64,000 nt of DNA from assembly GCA_963666825.2 (NCBI GenBank), contig OY763044.2, positions 496,001 to 560,000 on the forward strand, given 5' to 3'. A program made the position numbers and the translations under genes. The notes beneath the pieces are model-generated. The model did not search any database. It was not told where the DNA came from and saw only the letters and a program-made list of their open reading frames with translations. Positions 1 to 9,459 of this stretch are shown in pieces (position 1 is the first letter of the stretch; every line of letters starts with the position of its first letter). Source of the DNA: Saccharicrinis sp963666825. Lineage in GTDB: Bacteria > Bacteroidota > Bacteroidia > Bacteroidales > Marinilabiliaceae.

Positions 1-2
1 TT

Positions 3-1094
3 GCCACTCGTATTGATGCAAATATAAATTTTAATTGGGGAGAAGGCACTCCAATGTCTGGCATAAGCAATGATAATTTTTCTGTTTGTTGGAGTGGCCA
101 GGTTAAACCTGTCTATAGCGGAACATATACTTTTTATATGACTAGTGATAATGGTCGGAGATTATGGATAGACAATCAGTTGGTGATAGATGAAATGTAC
201 AATGATTGGGATATTGAGTATTCCGGAACTATAGATTTAAATGCCGGTCAGAAATATGATATCAGGATTGAGTATTTTGAATATAATGGAGGCGCAAATT
301 GTAAACTGGAGTGGGCTAGTTCGCAACAGGAAAGACAAATTATTCCTCAGAACAGACTGTTTGCTTATAAGCCTGTAGGTAATGGACTTACAGGGAATTA
401 TTATAACGGAATACACTTTGAAGATTTTATCACTTCAAGAGTTGATAACGAAATAGAATTTGATTGGGGAGCTTTGTCTCCAATTTCAGGAGTAGATAAT
501 GATTTGTTTTCAATTAGATGGAATGGTTTTGTACTTCCTGAGTACTCAGAAAGCTACACCTTTAATGTAAAATCAACCAATGGTTGTAGATTATGGATAA
601 ATAATGAATTGGTAATTGATGCATGGGAAGGTGTATCAGGAGAGTATTCCGGAAATATTGATTTAGTAGCTGGTATTGAAAGTAAAATTCAACTCGATTA
701 TTTTAATAATAATGATGAGGCTGGTTGTTCCTTGGAGTGGTCTAGTTCTTCTCAGCAGCTCCAAATAGTTCCTAAATCACGATTGTATTCATCAATTTCT
801 ATGTACGCAGCACCTTCTGAGTCAATTCCAACCGCTGTAGATGATAATAAAATTACAAATTGTGAAGTCTATCCAAATCCGGTTAAGGATATATTAAACG
901 TTTCATGCTCCAATGGTATTTCGTGTATTCAGATATTCAATATTTATGGACAGAAGATATATCAAGATTTATTTGTTAATGGAAATGATAAGGTGGAAAT
1001 AGATACTTCAGAATTCAAAAGTGGAGTTTATGTTGTAAGCATAACTACAACATATGGTAACGTGATATCTAATAAGATAATAAAGAACAGATAA
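3..1094 (+). CDS. Secreted tandem PA14-domain protein with T9SS C-terminal domain (5' end outside window)
   Basis: The reading frame is open from base 3, so the gene starts left of the window and the ATG at 54 is internal. Two PA14 beta-sandwich modules follow each other. Each has the hallmark NGxRLWI(D/N)N(Q/E)LVID segment, then Y-G-IDL-AG, then C-LEW, at about residues 30-100 and 165-235 counted from base 54. The last ~80 residues begin CEVYPNPVKD and end in a short beta-rich segment. This is the typical type IX secretion sorting domain, so the protein should be exported and attached to the surface or released. PA14 modules usually bind carbohydrate and ride on glycosidases or adhesins. The catalytic part, if any, lies upstream, so its enzymatic role is unknown. 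Confidence 0.85.
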   Translation, partial: ATRIDANINFNWGEGTPMSGISNDNFSVCWSGQVKPVYSGTYTFYMTSDNGRRLWIDNQLVIDEMYNDWDIEYSGTIDLNAGQKYDIRIEYFEYNGGANCKLEWASSQQERQIIPQNRLFAYKPVGNGLTGNYYNGIHFEDFITSRVDNEIEFDWGALSPISGVDNDLFSIRWNGFVLPEYSESYTFNVKSTNGCRLWINNELVIDAWEGVSGEYSGNIDLVAGIESKIQLDYFNNNDEAGCSLEWSSSSQQLQIVPKSRLYSSISMYAAPSESIPTAVDDNKITNCEVYPNPVKDILNVSCSNGISCIQIFNIYGQKIYQDLFVNGNDKVEIDTSEFKSGVYVVSITTTYGNVISNKIIKNR

Positions 1095-1235
1095 TATCTC
1101 CTGATAGTTGTGTTAGCATCATTTGCAAATCAAAAGAAGTGTTGGGTATTAATAAAATAAGAATTAATAATAGCTTGAAGTATATTTTGTAATTATTGAT
1201 TTTATATTTGACTATTAAAAAATATTATTTTACAG

Positions 1236-2156
1236 ATGAAGCAAATTTTCATTCTCACTATAGTTGCTGTTTTGTTTGCAAATTGTTCCAGACAGACAAA
1301 TGAAATAACAGTAGCAACATTCAATATACGCTATCATAATTCAAATGATTCTATCAATGGAAATGGATGGAAACAAAGGAGTCCTGTAATTTGCGATTTA
1401 ATTCGTTTTAATGATTTTGAAGTTTTTGGGGCTCAGGAAGTATTGCATGATCAGTTACAGGATATGTTAAAAAGCTTACCTGAGTATGATTATATTGGAG
1501 TAGGTCGTGATGATGGAAAAACAAAAGGAGAATACGCTCCTATTTTTTATCAGAAAGAAAAGTTTCAAGTTTTACAATCAGGTCATTTCTGGCTTTCAGA
1601 CACAACTGATCGCCCAAATAAAGGTTGGGATGCTGCTTTGCCCAGAATATGTACCTGGGCAAAATTTAAGAATATAAATAATGGTTTTGAATACTTCTTT
1701 TTTAACCTGCATATGGATCATATAGGAGTAGAAGCACGTAAAAATAGTGCCAGATTAGTGTTGCATAAAATTTCAGAAATGTGTGATGAACTACCGGTCA
1801 TTTTAACAGGTGATTTTAATGTAGATCAAAATAGCCCTAATTACGATATATTAGAAAGTTCGAATTTATTAAATGACTCCCATAACGTTTCAAAAATACG
1901 TTATGCATATAATGGGACTTTTAATGGATTTAAAACTAATACAAAAACAGAAAGTAGGATAGATCATGTATTTGTTAGTCCTTTTTTTACAGTAGAGCGT
2001 TATGGTATCCTTACTGATACATACAGGACCGAAGTAATGGATAGTGAGCCAAGGCAGGATGGTAATTTCCCAAAAGAAGTATCGCTTACTGAATATGAAG
2101 CCAGAGTTCCTTCAGATCACTTCCCGGTTAAAGTGGTATTAAGCTATGAATTTTAA
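1236..2156 (+). CDS. Endonuclease/exonuclease/phosphatase family lipoprotein
   Basis: A 306-residue protein with a lipoprotein signal (lipobox FANC, Cys17), so probably anchored in an outer envelope membrane. The metal-dependent phosphoesterase fold is visible through its classic motifs: ATFNIRYHN near residue 30, GAQEV near 70, NLHMDH near 160, TGDFNVDQNS near 190, RIDHVFVSP near 240 and PSDHFPVKV at the C-terminus. The DxN and SDH motifs carry the catalytic residues of the DNase I/sphingomyelinase superfamily. Substrate is not predictable; in Bacteroidota such lipoproteins are annotated as possible phosphodiesterases or nucleases. It starts 141 bp after the PA14 gene, with a TATATTTG -7-like box at 1203-1210, so it probably has its own promoter. 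Confidence 0.87.
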   Translation: MKQIFILTIVAVLFANCSRQTNEITVATFNIRYHNSNDSINGNGWKQRSPVICDLIRFNDFEVFGAQEVLHDQLQDMLKSLPEYDYIGVGRDDGKTKGEYAPIFYQKEKFQVLQSGHFWLSDTTDRPNKGWDAALPRICTWAKFKNINNGFEYFFFNLHMDHIGVEARKNSARLVLHKISEMCDELPVILTGDFNVDQNSPNYDILESSNLLNDSHNVSKIRYAYNGTFNGFKTNTKTESRIDHVFVSPFFTVERYGILTDTYRTEVMDSEPRQDGNFPKEVSLTEYEARVPSDHFPVKVVLSYEF

Positions 2157-2361
2157 AAAGTATATCAATGCTAAGCCATTATTTATTTTATTTGTGTTGG
2201 TATGAGTAATATTATTGTTATGATAATTCATCAAAACACTTTTCAATAAATATTTTCTGTTTTTTTTGTGAAGCAAAAATAACATAAGTGCCAAGCTATG
2301 AAATTATTATTAATAATTGGTCAGAGGAAAAATCTACATGAAATACACTAATAATTTATCG

Positions 2362-2889
2362 TTAATTCTGAGTGTTATGAATTTTAAGATATTCCCGAAT
2401 TTTAATAAAGGCAATTCTCATTTGAGATTCTACAGTTTTTATGGATAGCTCCAATTTTTCTGCAATTTCTTTATACGATAATTCTTCCATCTTACTTAAA
2501 AGAAATACTTTTTTGCATTTTTCTGGTAAAGCCTCTATGGCAGAATGGATTTTTTTCATTTCCTGTTCAAGATCCATACCCGGTTCCAAATGAATCTCAT
2601 CCAAGGCTTCTTTTTTTAACTCCTCAATTAGCAGATTTTGTTTGTTGTTATCTCTTGTAGTATCAATAAAAGTATGGTAAGCAACAGAAAAAAGATAACT
2701 TTTAAAACTTCCTTTGATGTTTAATGCTTTTCTTTTCTGCCATATTTTAGTAAAACAGTTTTGCGCAATGTCTTCAGCCTCGTTTATATCATTGGTAAAC
2801 TGGTAAAGGTATGAAACCAGTGGAGCATAGTGTTTTACATACATATCTGTAAAAAACTTTTTGTTGTATATTTTGCTCCCATTATCCAT
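2362..2889 (-). CDS. ECF RNA polymerase sigma factor (Bacteroidetes sigma-70 family)
   Basis: A 175-residue ECF sigma factor. Region 2 spans about residues 20-75 (NDINEAEDIAQNCF, TKIWQKR). Region 4 covers about 115-170, with the helix-turn-helix segment LSYKEIAEKLELSIKTVES. The linker is short and there is no sigma-1 or sigma-3 domain, as usual for ECF factors. It is transcribed away from the fecR-like gene at 3014. This is the common Bacteroidota layout in which a FecR protein in the inner membrane holds the sigma factor until the cognate outer-membrane receptor signals. The likely target is the SusC/SusD operon beginning at 4271. Confidence 0.92.
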   Translation of the reverse strand: MDNGSKIYNKKFFTDMYVKHYAPLVSYLYQFTNDINEAEDIAQNCFTKIWQKRKALNIKGSFKSYLFSVAYHTFIDTTRDNNKQNLLIEELKKEALDEIHLEPGMDLEQEMKKIHSAIEALPEKCKKVFLLSKMEELSYKEIAEKLELSIKTVESQMRIAFIKIREYLKIHNTQN

Positions 2890-2943
2890 TTACATTCTCA
2901 GGTTTAAATGTATTCTCGTGTCCCGGTGCAAAATAATTAAAAA

Positions 2944-2981
2944 AAAATTTATTTCTCTTTAAGGGTAGTCAAATAAATTTG
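2944..2981. promoter_or_regulatory. Overlapping divergent promoters between the sigma and FecR genes
   Basis: Seen: on the plus strand TTTC at 2952-2955, 18 bp, then TAAATTTG at 2974-2981. On the minus strand TTTG (complement of 2970-2973), 18 bp, then TAAATTTT (complement of 2944-2951). Both resemble the Bacteroidota housekeeping promoter TTTG-N19-21-TAnnTTTG with slightly short spacing. The two share the same 38 bp in mirror-image order, so transcription of the sigma and anti-sigma genes would be mutually exclusive or tightly linked. Start sites were not measured. Confidence 0.5.
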
Positions 2982-3013
2982 CGTCATAAGAATGAGTTTA
3001 GTTTAAAAATACA

Positions 3014-4150
3014 ATGTTGGAAGAAGAATTAAAACAAAAATATTTAAATGGAGATCTTGATAAAGAGGGGTGTGATAAATTAAAAAGACTTTTAAGTGAA
3101 CAAGACTATAAAAATCTTATTAAGGAAAAATATTTACTGGATCTCTGGAAAATAAAAAATAAGGAAGACAAAGCTACTCGTTTAAGTGAGGCTGACGCAA
3201 TGTTTAAAGAAAGCAAAGCTAAGGTTATTTATTTAGAGTGGTTTAAATATGCTGCGGTTGCAGTTGTGATTTTGGCTGTCTTAATAATTGGATATAATTC
3301 AGGATTATTCTTTCATCAACCTAAAATGGCTGATAATTCAATTATTCTGAAGTTACAGGATGGATCGGAAAGAATCATATCAAAAGAAAATGGTATTATA
3401 CAGTTAGATGATATTTCAGCTGAAATAGATACTGGGAAGACCTTGTTGTCATATCATGAAAGTAAAGAAGCTGTTAGTGAAACAATCGAGTATAATGAGT
3501 TAATCGTACCTAAGGGTAATCGTTTTAAAGTAAAATTATCGGATGGTACTATGGTTTATTTAAATTCAAAATCACATTTAAAGTATCCGGTACATTTTGG
3601 AAATATGCCTAGAAGGGAAGTAGTGTTGGAGGGAGAAGGTTATTTTCAGGTAGCAAAAAATCCAAAACAACCTTTTATAGTTAACACAAATACTGTTAGC
3701 GTTACAGTTTTAGGTACACATTTTAATGTAAGGTGTTACGATGAGGATAATGAGGTGAAAACAACCTTAGAAGAAGGAAAAGTGCTGACTAAATTATTAT
3801 CAAAACAACAGGAAGTATATCTAAGTCCCGGAGAGGCTGCTGTTTTTAAGCGAGGAACAGATAATTTAAAAGTTGAGGAAGTAAATATTGAAAATGATAT
3901 AGCCTGGATTCGTAACAGACTGTTTTTTAATAATGAACCTTTTAAAAATATTTTAAAGAAAATAGAAAGAAGTTATGGTGTTACTGTGAATTGTGACAAT
4001 GATGCATTGCTAAACAAAAGCTTCTTTGGAGATTTTGATATTGAAACAGAAAGCGTTGACGATGTTTTAAAAGCTTTTTCGTTAACCGGCTATTTTCAAT
4101 ATTCAATGAATAAAAAAGGAGAAATCAATATTGAGGTAGATCAGAAGTAA
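3014..4150 (+). CDS. FecR-family anti-sigma factor
   Basis: A 378-residue single-pass membrane protein. The N-terminal ~75 residues are cytoplasmic and would bind the sigma factor; a transmembrane helix follows at about 76-97 (AAVAVVILAVLIIGY). The periplasmic FecR domain (about 150-270) includes VPKGNRFKVKLSDGTMVYLNS and the EGEGYFQVAKN segment. A C-terminal DUF4974-type module (about 300-378, starting NNEPFKNILKKIE) resembles the STN fold and contacts the receptor. It precedes the STN-containing SusC at 4271 by 120 bp. Together with the sigma gene at 2362-2889 they form a standard surface-signalling triad; the inducing ligand is unknown. Confidence 0.92.
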   Translation: MLEEELKQKYLNGDLDKEGCDKLKRLLSEQDYKNLIKEKYLLDLWKIKNKEDKATRLSEADAMFKESKAKVIYLEWFKYAAVAVVILAVLIIGYNSGLFFHQPKMADNSIILKLQDGSERIISKENGIIQLDDISAEIDTGKTLLSYHESKEAVSETIEYNELIVPKGNRFKVKLSDGTMVYLNSKSHLKYPVHFGNMPRREVVLEGEGYFQVAKNPKQPFIVNTNTVSVTVLGTHFNVRCYDEDNEVKTTLEEGKVLTKLLSKQQEVYLSPGEAAVFKRGTDNLKVEEVNIENDIAWIRNRLFFNNEPFKNILKKIERSYGVTVNCDNDALLNKSFFGDFDIETESVDDVLKAFSLTGYFQYSMNKKGEINIEVDQK

Positions 4151-4196
4151 TTAAAACCAGTGAATTTATTTTAATACTATTAATATGTTCTGTGAA

Positions 4197-4246
4197 AAAG
4201 GGAAATGCGCCAACACTTCCCTTTAGAGAACGAATAAAAATTCGTT
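4197..4246 (+). promoter_or_regulatory. Two consecutive hairpins in the fecR-susC intergenic leader
   Basis: AAAGGGAA at 4197-4204 pairs with TTCCCTTT at 4217-4224 (12-nt loop). AACGAAT at 4229-4235 pairs with ATTCGTT at 4240-4246 (AAAA loop). No U-tract follows, so this is not a simple terminator. It lies 25 nt before the susC start and could tune the fecR/susC expression ratio by mRNA processing. Confidence 0.4.
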
Positions 4247-4270
4247 AAACTTAAAAATCATTTCAAAATT

Positions 4271-7200
4271 ATGAAAATTTGGAATTTTATGATGCTGTTC
4301 CTTATATTTTATTTAGGAACAATGAAATCTTTTGCTCAAAACGGAATTTCAATGGATATAAAAGACGTATCCATTGAGCAAGCTTTTGAGAAGATAAAAA
4401 GTGAAACCGGCTACAGGTTTTTTTACGAAAAAGGTGTGGTTAATCCCGAATGGAAAGTAACTGTTTCAGTGCAAAACGGAAGTGTAGATGATGTGCTAAA
4501 ACAGTTATTTAAAGGTAGAAACATCCAATACCAGGTAGTAAAAAAACAAATACTATTAGTCGTTAAACCAAAGTCTCAAGATCAAAAAAATGATTCCAAA
4601 ACAGAGACAGATGGAACCCGTAAGAAAGTTTCAGGACAGGTATTGGATTCAGATGGTGAACCTATTGTGGGTGCCAATTTATGGAATACCAACGGTCGTT
4701 GGGGATCAATTACTGATGTAAATGGAGGTTTTGAAATTTATGCTTCAGTTGCAGATTCTATTGTTTTTAGTTTCATTGGTTTTAAAACTCAAGCTCTTGT
4801 TATTGATGAGCAAAACGCCTATGAAGTGGTTTTAGAAGATGAAATCTCAAACCTTGGTGAAGTAACAGTAGTTTCTACTGGTTATCAGGATTTGCCTAAA
4901 GACAGGGCAACAGGTTCATTTAAAACTATTTCACCAAAACAAATTGAAGAAGTACCTACTATTAATGTATTAGAGAGACTTCAAGGTAAAGTTGCCGGTG
5001 TAAATTTCGATGTTAAGAATAATACCATTACTATAAGAGGAACAAATAGTTATTCTAAAACAACTCCATTAATTATTATTGATGGCTTTCCAATGCCACA
5101 GGATGATTATCGGTTTTCTCAGTCTAAATCATTTCAGGGAGCTGCCGAATTAAGTTATTTAAATCCAGAAGATATTGAAAGTATCTCAATTTTAAAGGAT
5201 GCTGCTGCTGCCTCTATTTGGGGATCCCGTGCTGCTAATGGTGTTATAGTTATTAATACAAAAAAAGGTAAAAAAACGGATGAACCTGCAGTTAATTTTA
5301 GTACTACTTTATCCATAAGTGATAAACCTTATCTGGATAAACTAAAGCAAATGAATAGTGCTGAATATGTAGATTTTGAAAAAGAGATGGCTGACCTGGG
5401 TTATTTGTATGATCAGAAATCAAACTGGATGGCTGCAAATCCAAGTGATGCACATGAAGCTATTTTTTCTTATATGAGAGGGGAAACTACCGAGGATGCA
5501 ATGAATGCTGCATTGGCAGAGTTAGGTACAAGAGATAATACTTCTCAGATTAAGAAATATTTGCTTCGTAAGGCTGTAAGTCAGCAATATAACCTTTCGG
5601 TTACTGATGGAACAAAAAATGGAAATTATTTTATCTCAGGTAATTATAATAAGGACCTTCCTGTAATGAAAGGTAATGAAGGCGAAAGCTATAATTTCAC
5701 CTTTAATAATAACACAAACTTGTTTAATAATAGGTTACACCTTACAACAGGGGTTAATTATTTATCTTCAAGATACACAGAGAATAATTCGGTTAATGAA
5801 GCATTATCTAATGTATCTGCTTTTACATTAAGACCGTATGATATGATAGTAGATGAGGATGGTAATGCTATTGATAAGTATGTGAAATTCAGACCTGAGG
5901 TAATTCAGGGCTTTGATGAAAAAGGTTATTTACCATGGACTTATAATTATCTGGATGAGCTTGAAAGTTCAAATGTAGTTACCAATACTCAGGCTATCCG
6001 TTTAAATGCAGCATTATCTGCAGATGTTACTTCGTGGCTAAAGGCATCTGTATCTGGTATGTATTATAAATATACCAGTAATCAGCAGGCTAAAAATACA
6101 ACAGATAGTTATTTTGTAAGAGACCTTGTAAATGAAGCTACCTATTATGATGAGTACTCTGGCGATTTATCTTATGGAATTCCAATGGGGGGATATTTTA
6201 AGATGGGTTACGCTGAAAATGAAAACTATAATCTTAGAGGTCAGTTAAATTTCGACAAAACCATAAATGAGGTTCATAAGCTAAATGCTGTTGCAGTGGC
6301 TGAAATTCGTCAGGAAAAACGTATGTCTTATGACAAAACATATTATGGATATGATTTTGATACAAACTCAGGTAGTACAGTAAATCCTACTGAATATTAT
6401 ACAACGGTTTACGGATGGCAAACATATATAGGTAGTTACGATACCAATGTTTCTAAATACAGAAATCGCTATTTATCGTATGTTGGTACAGCTACTTATT
6501 CTTATATGTCTAAGTATTTTTTATCGGGTAGTTTACGTTTTGATGATTATACTCTTTTAGGAGCAAGCAGAAGAGACAGAGCAATGCCTTTATGGTCGAT
6601 GGGTTTCAGATGGAAACTGATGAATGAATCTTTTATTCAGTTACCTGATTTTATGAGTCATCTGGATATTCGTTTAACCTACGGTATTGGTGGTAGTACT
6701 CCAATTGGCGGTTCAGGAAATAACAGTACAGTCATTAGTTTGTATGATGATTATTACACAGGCTTGCCCTCAGCATCTATTTCCGCTCCGGCAAATTCTC
6801 AATTAAAATGGGAAACAACAAAAACATTTAATGTTGGGTTGGATTACGGATTTTTTAATGAGCGCTTAAAGGGATCTGTTGAGTATTATACCAAACGTTC
6901 AAATGATATTTTAGCTTATTTGCCATTTAACCCAACTTATGGTTTCTCATATCTGAATTATAACTCAGGAACATTAAACGGGCATGGTATTGATTTAGAT
7001 TTGTCAGCTAAGATTCTGGATAAAGAATTTAAATGGGTGAGTGATTTTAATTTTGCTTATAATACAAATGAAGTTACAAGCTCGTATTATGAGAATACTA
7101 CCATTAGTGAATTTCTAAACTCAGGTACTTTAAAGAAAGGTAAACCTATGGGGTCAGTTTATGCTTATCGTTGGGCCGGACTGGATAATATGGGGCGTTC

Positions 7201-7801
7201 GCAAATTTATGATGAAAACGGGGGAATCATTGGAGATGATGTGTATTTAACAGATTTAGATCCAAAGATTTTAAAGTATATGGGAACTACTGTTGCTCCT
7301 TATTTTGGAGGATGGACAAACTCATTTAGCTATAAAAATTTAACCTTAAGTGCTCAGATGACTTACTATATGGGCCATGTGTTTATGAAACCAGGTTTAA
7401 ATAATTATCCTTCTTATGCAGGAACTTATTACGGTTCTATTGGACGTAACGAAGAAATTGCATCCAGATGGAGAGAAGAAGGCGATGAGGCTATTACTAA
7501 TGTACCGGGACTTCCGAATATAACTTATAATAGTTATTCAAGATACAACAGTGCTGATATTAATGTATTGTCTGCTAGTCATGTGCGTTTGAATCAGATT
7601 TCAATGATGTATAAAATACCTGATCAAATTTTAAATAAAATTGCATTAAAAGGCGCCTCAGTTAGTCTGGTAGCAAGAAATCTGGGAATAGTATGGAGAA
7701 AGAACAAAGGCGGGTATGATCCACAGTATCTTGCAACATCAAGCTACAATACGCTACCTCCATCAAGAGTGTATATGGTTCGTTTATCAGCTAATTTTTA
7801 A
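4271..7801 (+). CDS. SusC/RagA-family TonB-dependent transporter with STN signalling domain
   Basis: A 1176-residue outer-membrane transporter. After a signal peptide (to about residue 22, ending SFAQ) comes an STN domain (about 28-98), the module that speaks to FecR. A carboxypeptidase-regulatory-like domain follows (about 118-190, KVSGQVLDSDGEPIVGAN). The plug carries the SusC signature LKDAAAASIWGSRAANGVI near residue 315, and the rest is a 22-strand beta-barrel ending in an aromatic residue (RLSANF). With the SusD protein starting 21 bp downstream it should form a lidded transporter for an oligomeric substrate. The peptidase and thioredoxin-like genes downstream suggest peptide-like cargo; this is inferred from context only. 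Confidence 0.94.
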   Translation: MKIWNFMMLFLIFYLGTMKSFAQNGISMDIKDVSIEQAFEKIKSETGYRFFYEKGVVNPEWKVTVSVQNGSVDDVLKQLFKGRNIQYQVVKKQILLVVKPKSQDQKNDSKTETDGTRKKVSGQVLDSDGEPIVGANLWNTNGRWGSITDVNGGFEIYASVADSIVFSFIGFKTQALVIDEQNAYEVVLEDEISNLGEVTVVSTGYQDLPKDRATGSFKTISPKQIEEVPTINVLERLQGKVAGVNFDVKNNTITIRGTNSYSKTTPLIIIDGFPMPQDDYRFSQSKSFQGAAELSYLNPEDIESISILKDAAAASIWGSRAANGVIVINTKKGKKTDEPAVNFSTTLSISDKPYLDKLKQMNSAEYVDFEKEMADLGYLYDQKSNWMAANPSDAHEAIFSYMRGETTEDAMNAALAELGTRDNTSQIKKYLLRKAVSQQYNLSVTDGTKNGNYFISGNYNKDLPVMKGNEGESYNFTFNNNTNLFNNRLHLTTGVNYLSSRYTENNSVNEALSNVSAFTLRPYDMIVDEDGNAIDKYVKFRPEVIQGFDEKGYLPWTYNYLDELESSNVVTNTQAIRLNAALSADVTSWLKASVSGMYYKYTSNQQAKNTTDSYFVRDLVNEATYYDEYSGDLSYGIPMGGYFKMGYAENENYNLRGQLNFDKTINEVHKLNAVAVAEIRQEKRMSYDKTYYGYDFDTNSGSTVNPTEYYTTVYGWQTYIGSYDTNVSKYRNRYLSYVGTATYSYMSKYFLSGSLRFDDYTLLGASRRDRAMPLWSMGFRWKLMNESFIQLPDFMSHLDIRLTYGIGGSTPIGGSGNNSTVISLYDDYYTGLPSASISAPANSQLKWETTKTFNVGLDYGFFNERLKGSVEYYTKRSNDILAYLPFNPTYGFSYLNYNSGTLNGHGIDLDLSAKILDKEFKWVSDFNFAYNTNEVTSSYYENTTISEFLNSGTLKKGKPMGSVYAYRWAGLDNMGRSQIYDENGGIIGDDVYLTDLDPKILKYMGTTVAPYFGGWTNSFSYKNLTLSAQMTYYMGHVFMKPGLNNYPSYAGTYYGSIGRNEEIASRWREEGDEAITNVPGLPNITYNSYSRYNSADINVLSASHVRLNQISMMYKIPDQILNKIALKGASVSLVARNLGIVWRKNKGGYDPQYLATSSYNTLPPSRVYMVRLSANF

Positions 7802-7822
7802 ACAGGTAGAAACAATAAGGAA

Positions 7823-9169
7823 ATGAAGAAATTAATTTATATATATTCAGCTTTATCTCTACTGATTTTGGCTTCATGTAGAGATTATGTAGAAATATCA
7901 CCCGAAGGTGATTCAAGAGTTTTAAAATATACATCCGATTACAGGGCTTTAGCCAATACATATTCATCTTTTGAATACGGATGGGATTATCCATTAATAA
8001 GCTCCGATGATACAGAGTTTGATGAAAACTATCAGAATTCAGTTTCAGACATTGTGGGTAGAATTTATACCTGGAGCGATTATATTTTTGAAGAGGGGAA
8101 TCAGGATACTGACTGGAGCAATTTGTATAAGCAAATATATAATTGTAATGTAATTACTGATGGAGTAATGGATAGTGAAGATGGAACTGAATCTGAAAAG
8201 AAAGAAATCCTGGCAGAGGCGAAAGTTAACAGAGCATTTGCATACTTAAGTCTTGTTAATATGTATGCTCCGCATTATTCAGATGAAACAAAAACAGAAA
8301 AGAGTGTTCCATTATTAACCACTTCTGATTTATTTACGCCATTAAATCGCGCTTCTGTTGAGGATGTATACAATCAAATTATTAGTGATTTGACTTCGGC
8401 TGTTGATGTATTGCCTGAAACACCAGAGTATAATGTATTGCCTTCGCAAGCAGCAGCTTATGCGCTATTAGCACGTACTTATTTATATATGGGTAAGTAT
8501 CAGCAGGCATTAGATAATGCACAAAACGCATTGGATATTCAAAATACTTTGATTGATTTTAATGATATTGCATCCAATCCTTATGCGTATCCTGCTAAAC
8601 TTCAAAATCCAGAGATTATCTTAAGTAAAGTAGCATTGTATGGTTATATTAATACACCTCTGAGTTCAGATGTACTATCATTAATTAGTACTAATGATTT
8701 AAGAAACAATGTGTATACAGTTCCGGGGTATTATTTTTATCCGTCTTTTGAAGGTGTGGCTTATGGTGTGAATACTTATAGCTATTCAAATGGTGTAAAT
8801 ATGGGACCTTCTGTGCCTGAAATGTATTTAGTTAAAGCTGAATGTCAGGCTCGATTAAATGATGCTGATGGTGCCATTGAAACCGTTAATGCATTAAGAG
8901 CAAAAAGATTCACGACTGATTCTGATTACGAGGTAGTGCTTAATGCAGGGGGAAATGCATTGGATTATGCTTTAAGAGAAAGACGAATTGAGTTGATGGG
9001 TAGAGGTTTCAGATGGTTTGATATGAAACGTTTATATCTTGAAGATTCATCTATTGCTCCTGTGAGCAGAACCTATCGTGGTGAAACGATTACGTTTGAT
9101 CCTGCAACAGATTTCGTATTTCCTATTTTTAAGGACTATATTGATAAAAATCCTGAATTAGGAGAATAA
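7823..9169 (+). CDS. SusD/RagB-family surface lipoprotein
   Basis: A 448-residue lipoprotein (lipobox LASC, Cys19), partner of the SusC encoded just upstream. The helical TPR-like core typical of SusD is visible as NRAFAYLSLVNMYAPHYSD near residue 130 and QAAAYALLARTYLYMGKYQ near 210. The C-terminal RagB/SusD segment follows (YLVKAECQARLND, then LRERRIELMGRGFRWFDMKR near residue 385). SusD caps the transporter and captures ligand outside the cell. At 448 residues it is shorter than many glycan-type SusDs and in the size range seen for RagB-like peptide binders, though size alone is not diagnostic. Confidence 0.93.
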   Translation: MKKLIYIYSALSLLILASCRDYVEISPEGDSRVLKYTSDYRALANTYSSFEYGWDYPLISSDDTEFDENYQNSVSDIVGRIYTWSDYIFEEGNQDTDWSNLYKQIYNCNVITDGVMDSEDGTESEKKEILAEAKVNRAFAYLSLVNMYAPHYSDETKTEKSVPLLTTSDLFTPLNRASVEDVYNQIISDLTSAVDVLPETPEYNVLPSQAAAYALLARTYLYMGKYQQALDNAQNALDIQNTLIDFNDIASNPYAYPAKLQNPEIILSKVALYGYINTPLSSDVLSLISTNDLRNNVYTVPGYYFYPSFEGVAYGVNTYSYSNGVNMGPSVPEMYLVKAECQARLNDADGAIETVNALRAKRFTTDSDYEVVLNAGGNALDYALRERRIELMGRGFRWFDMKRLYLEDSSIAPVSRTYRGETITFDPATDFVFPIFKDYIDKNPELGE

Positions 9170-9221
9170 ATAATAGTCCGTTTTAAACGGATTTAGTGCA
9201 AAGTTGTAAGTTAAGTAGAGT

Positions 9222-9253
9222 AATTCCCTATGGCCTCAGGGCTATAGGGAATT
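9222..9253. repeat. Strong intergenic hairpin after susD
   Basis: A 14-bp stem with one G-U pair: AATTCCCTATGGCC at 9222-9235 against GGCTATAGGGAATT at 9240-9253, loop TCAG. It is followed by an A-tract rather than a T-tract, so on the plus strand it looks more like an mRNA-stabilising or processing hairpin than an intrinsic terminator. It would separate the susCD message from the downstream pair of genes. The remaining ~200 bp to the start at 9460 shows nothing else clear. Confidence 0.5.
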
Positions 9254-9459
9254 CAAAAAAAATATAGTTATAGATCCTATTCATAGTATCTGATTCTAAA
9301 AACTAGTCTCATATAAAGGGAGCTTTTCCTTCAGTTAATATTTTCTTAAAACATTGTGGTTATGGAATTTTGGTGTCACAATTAATTTCTTGTGTTATAC
9401 AAGGAAAAGGAGATCTGTATGCATTAATTTTTAGAGTTTTTTAATTTAAAAGTTTGGTT

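Noticed and set aside
1203..1210. TATATTTG boxes at 1203-1210, 18468-18475 (minus) and 52646-52653 as full promoters
   Set aside because: They match the Bacteroidota -7 box, but no TTTG at the right distance upstream was found, so they are mentioned only as possible -7 elements.
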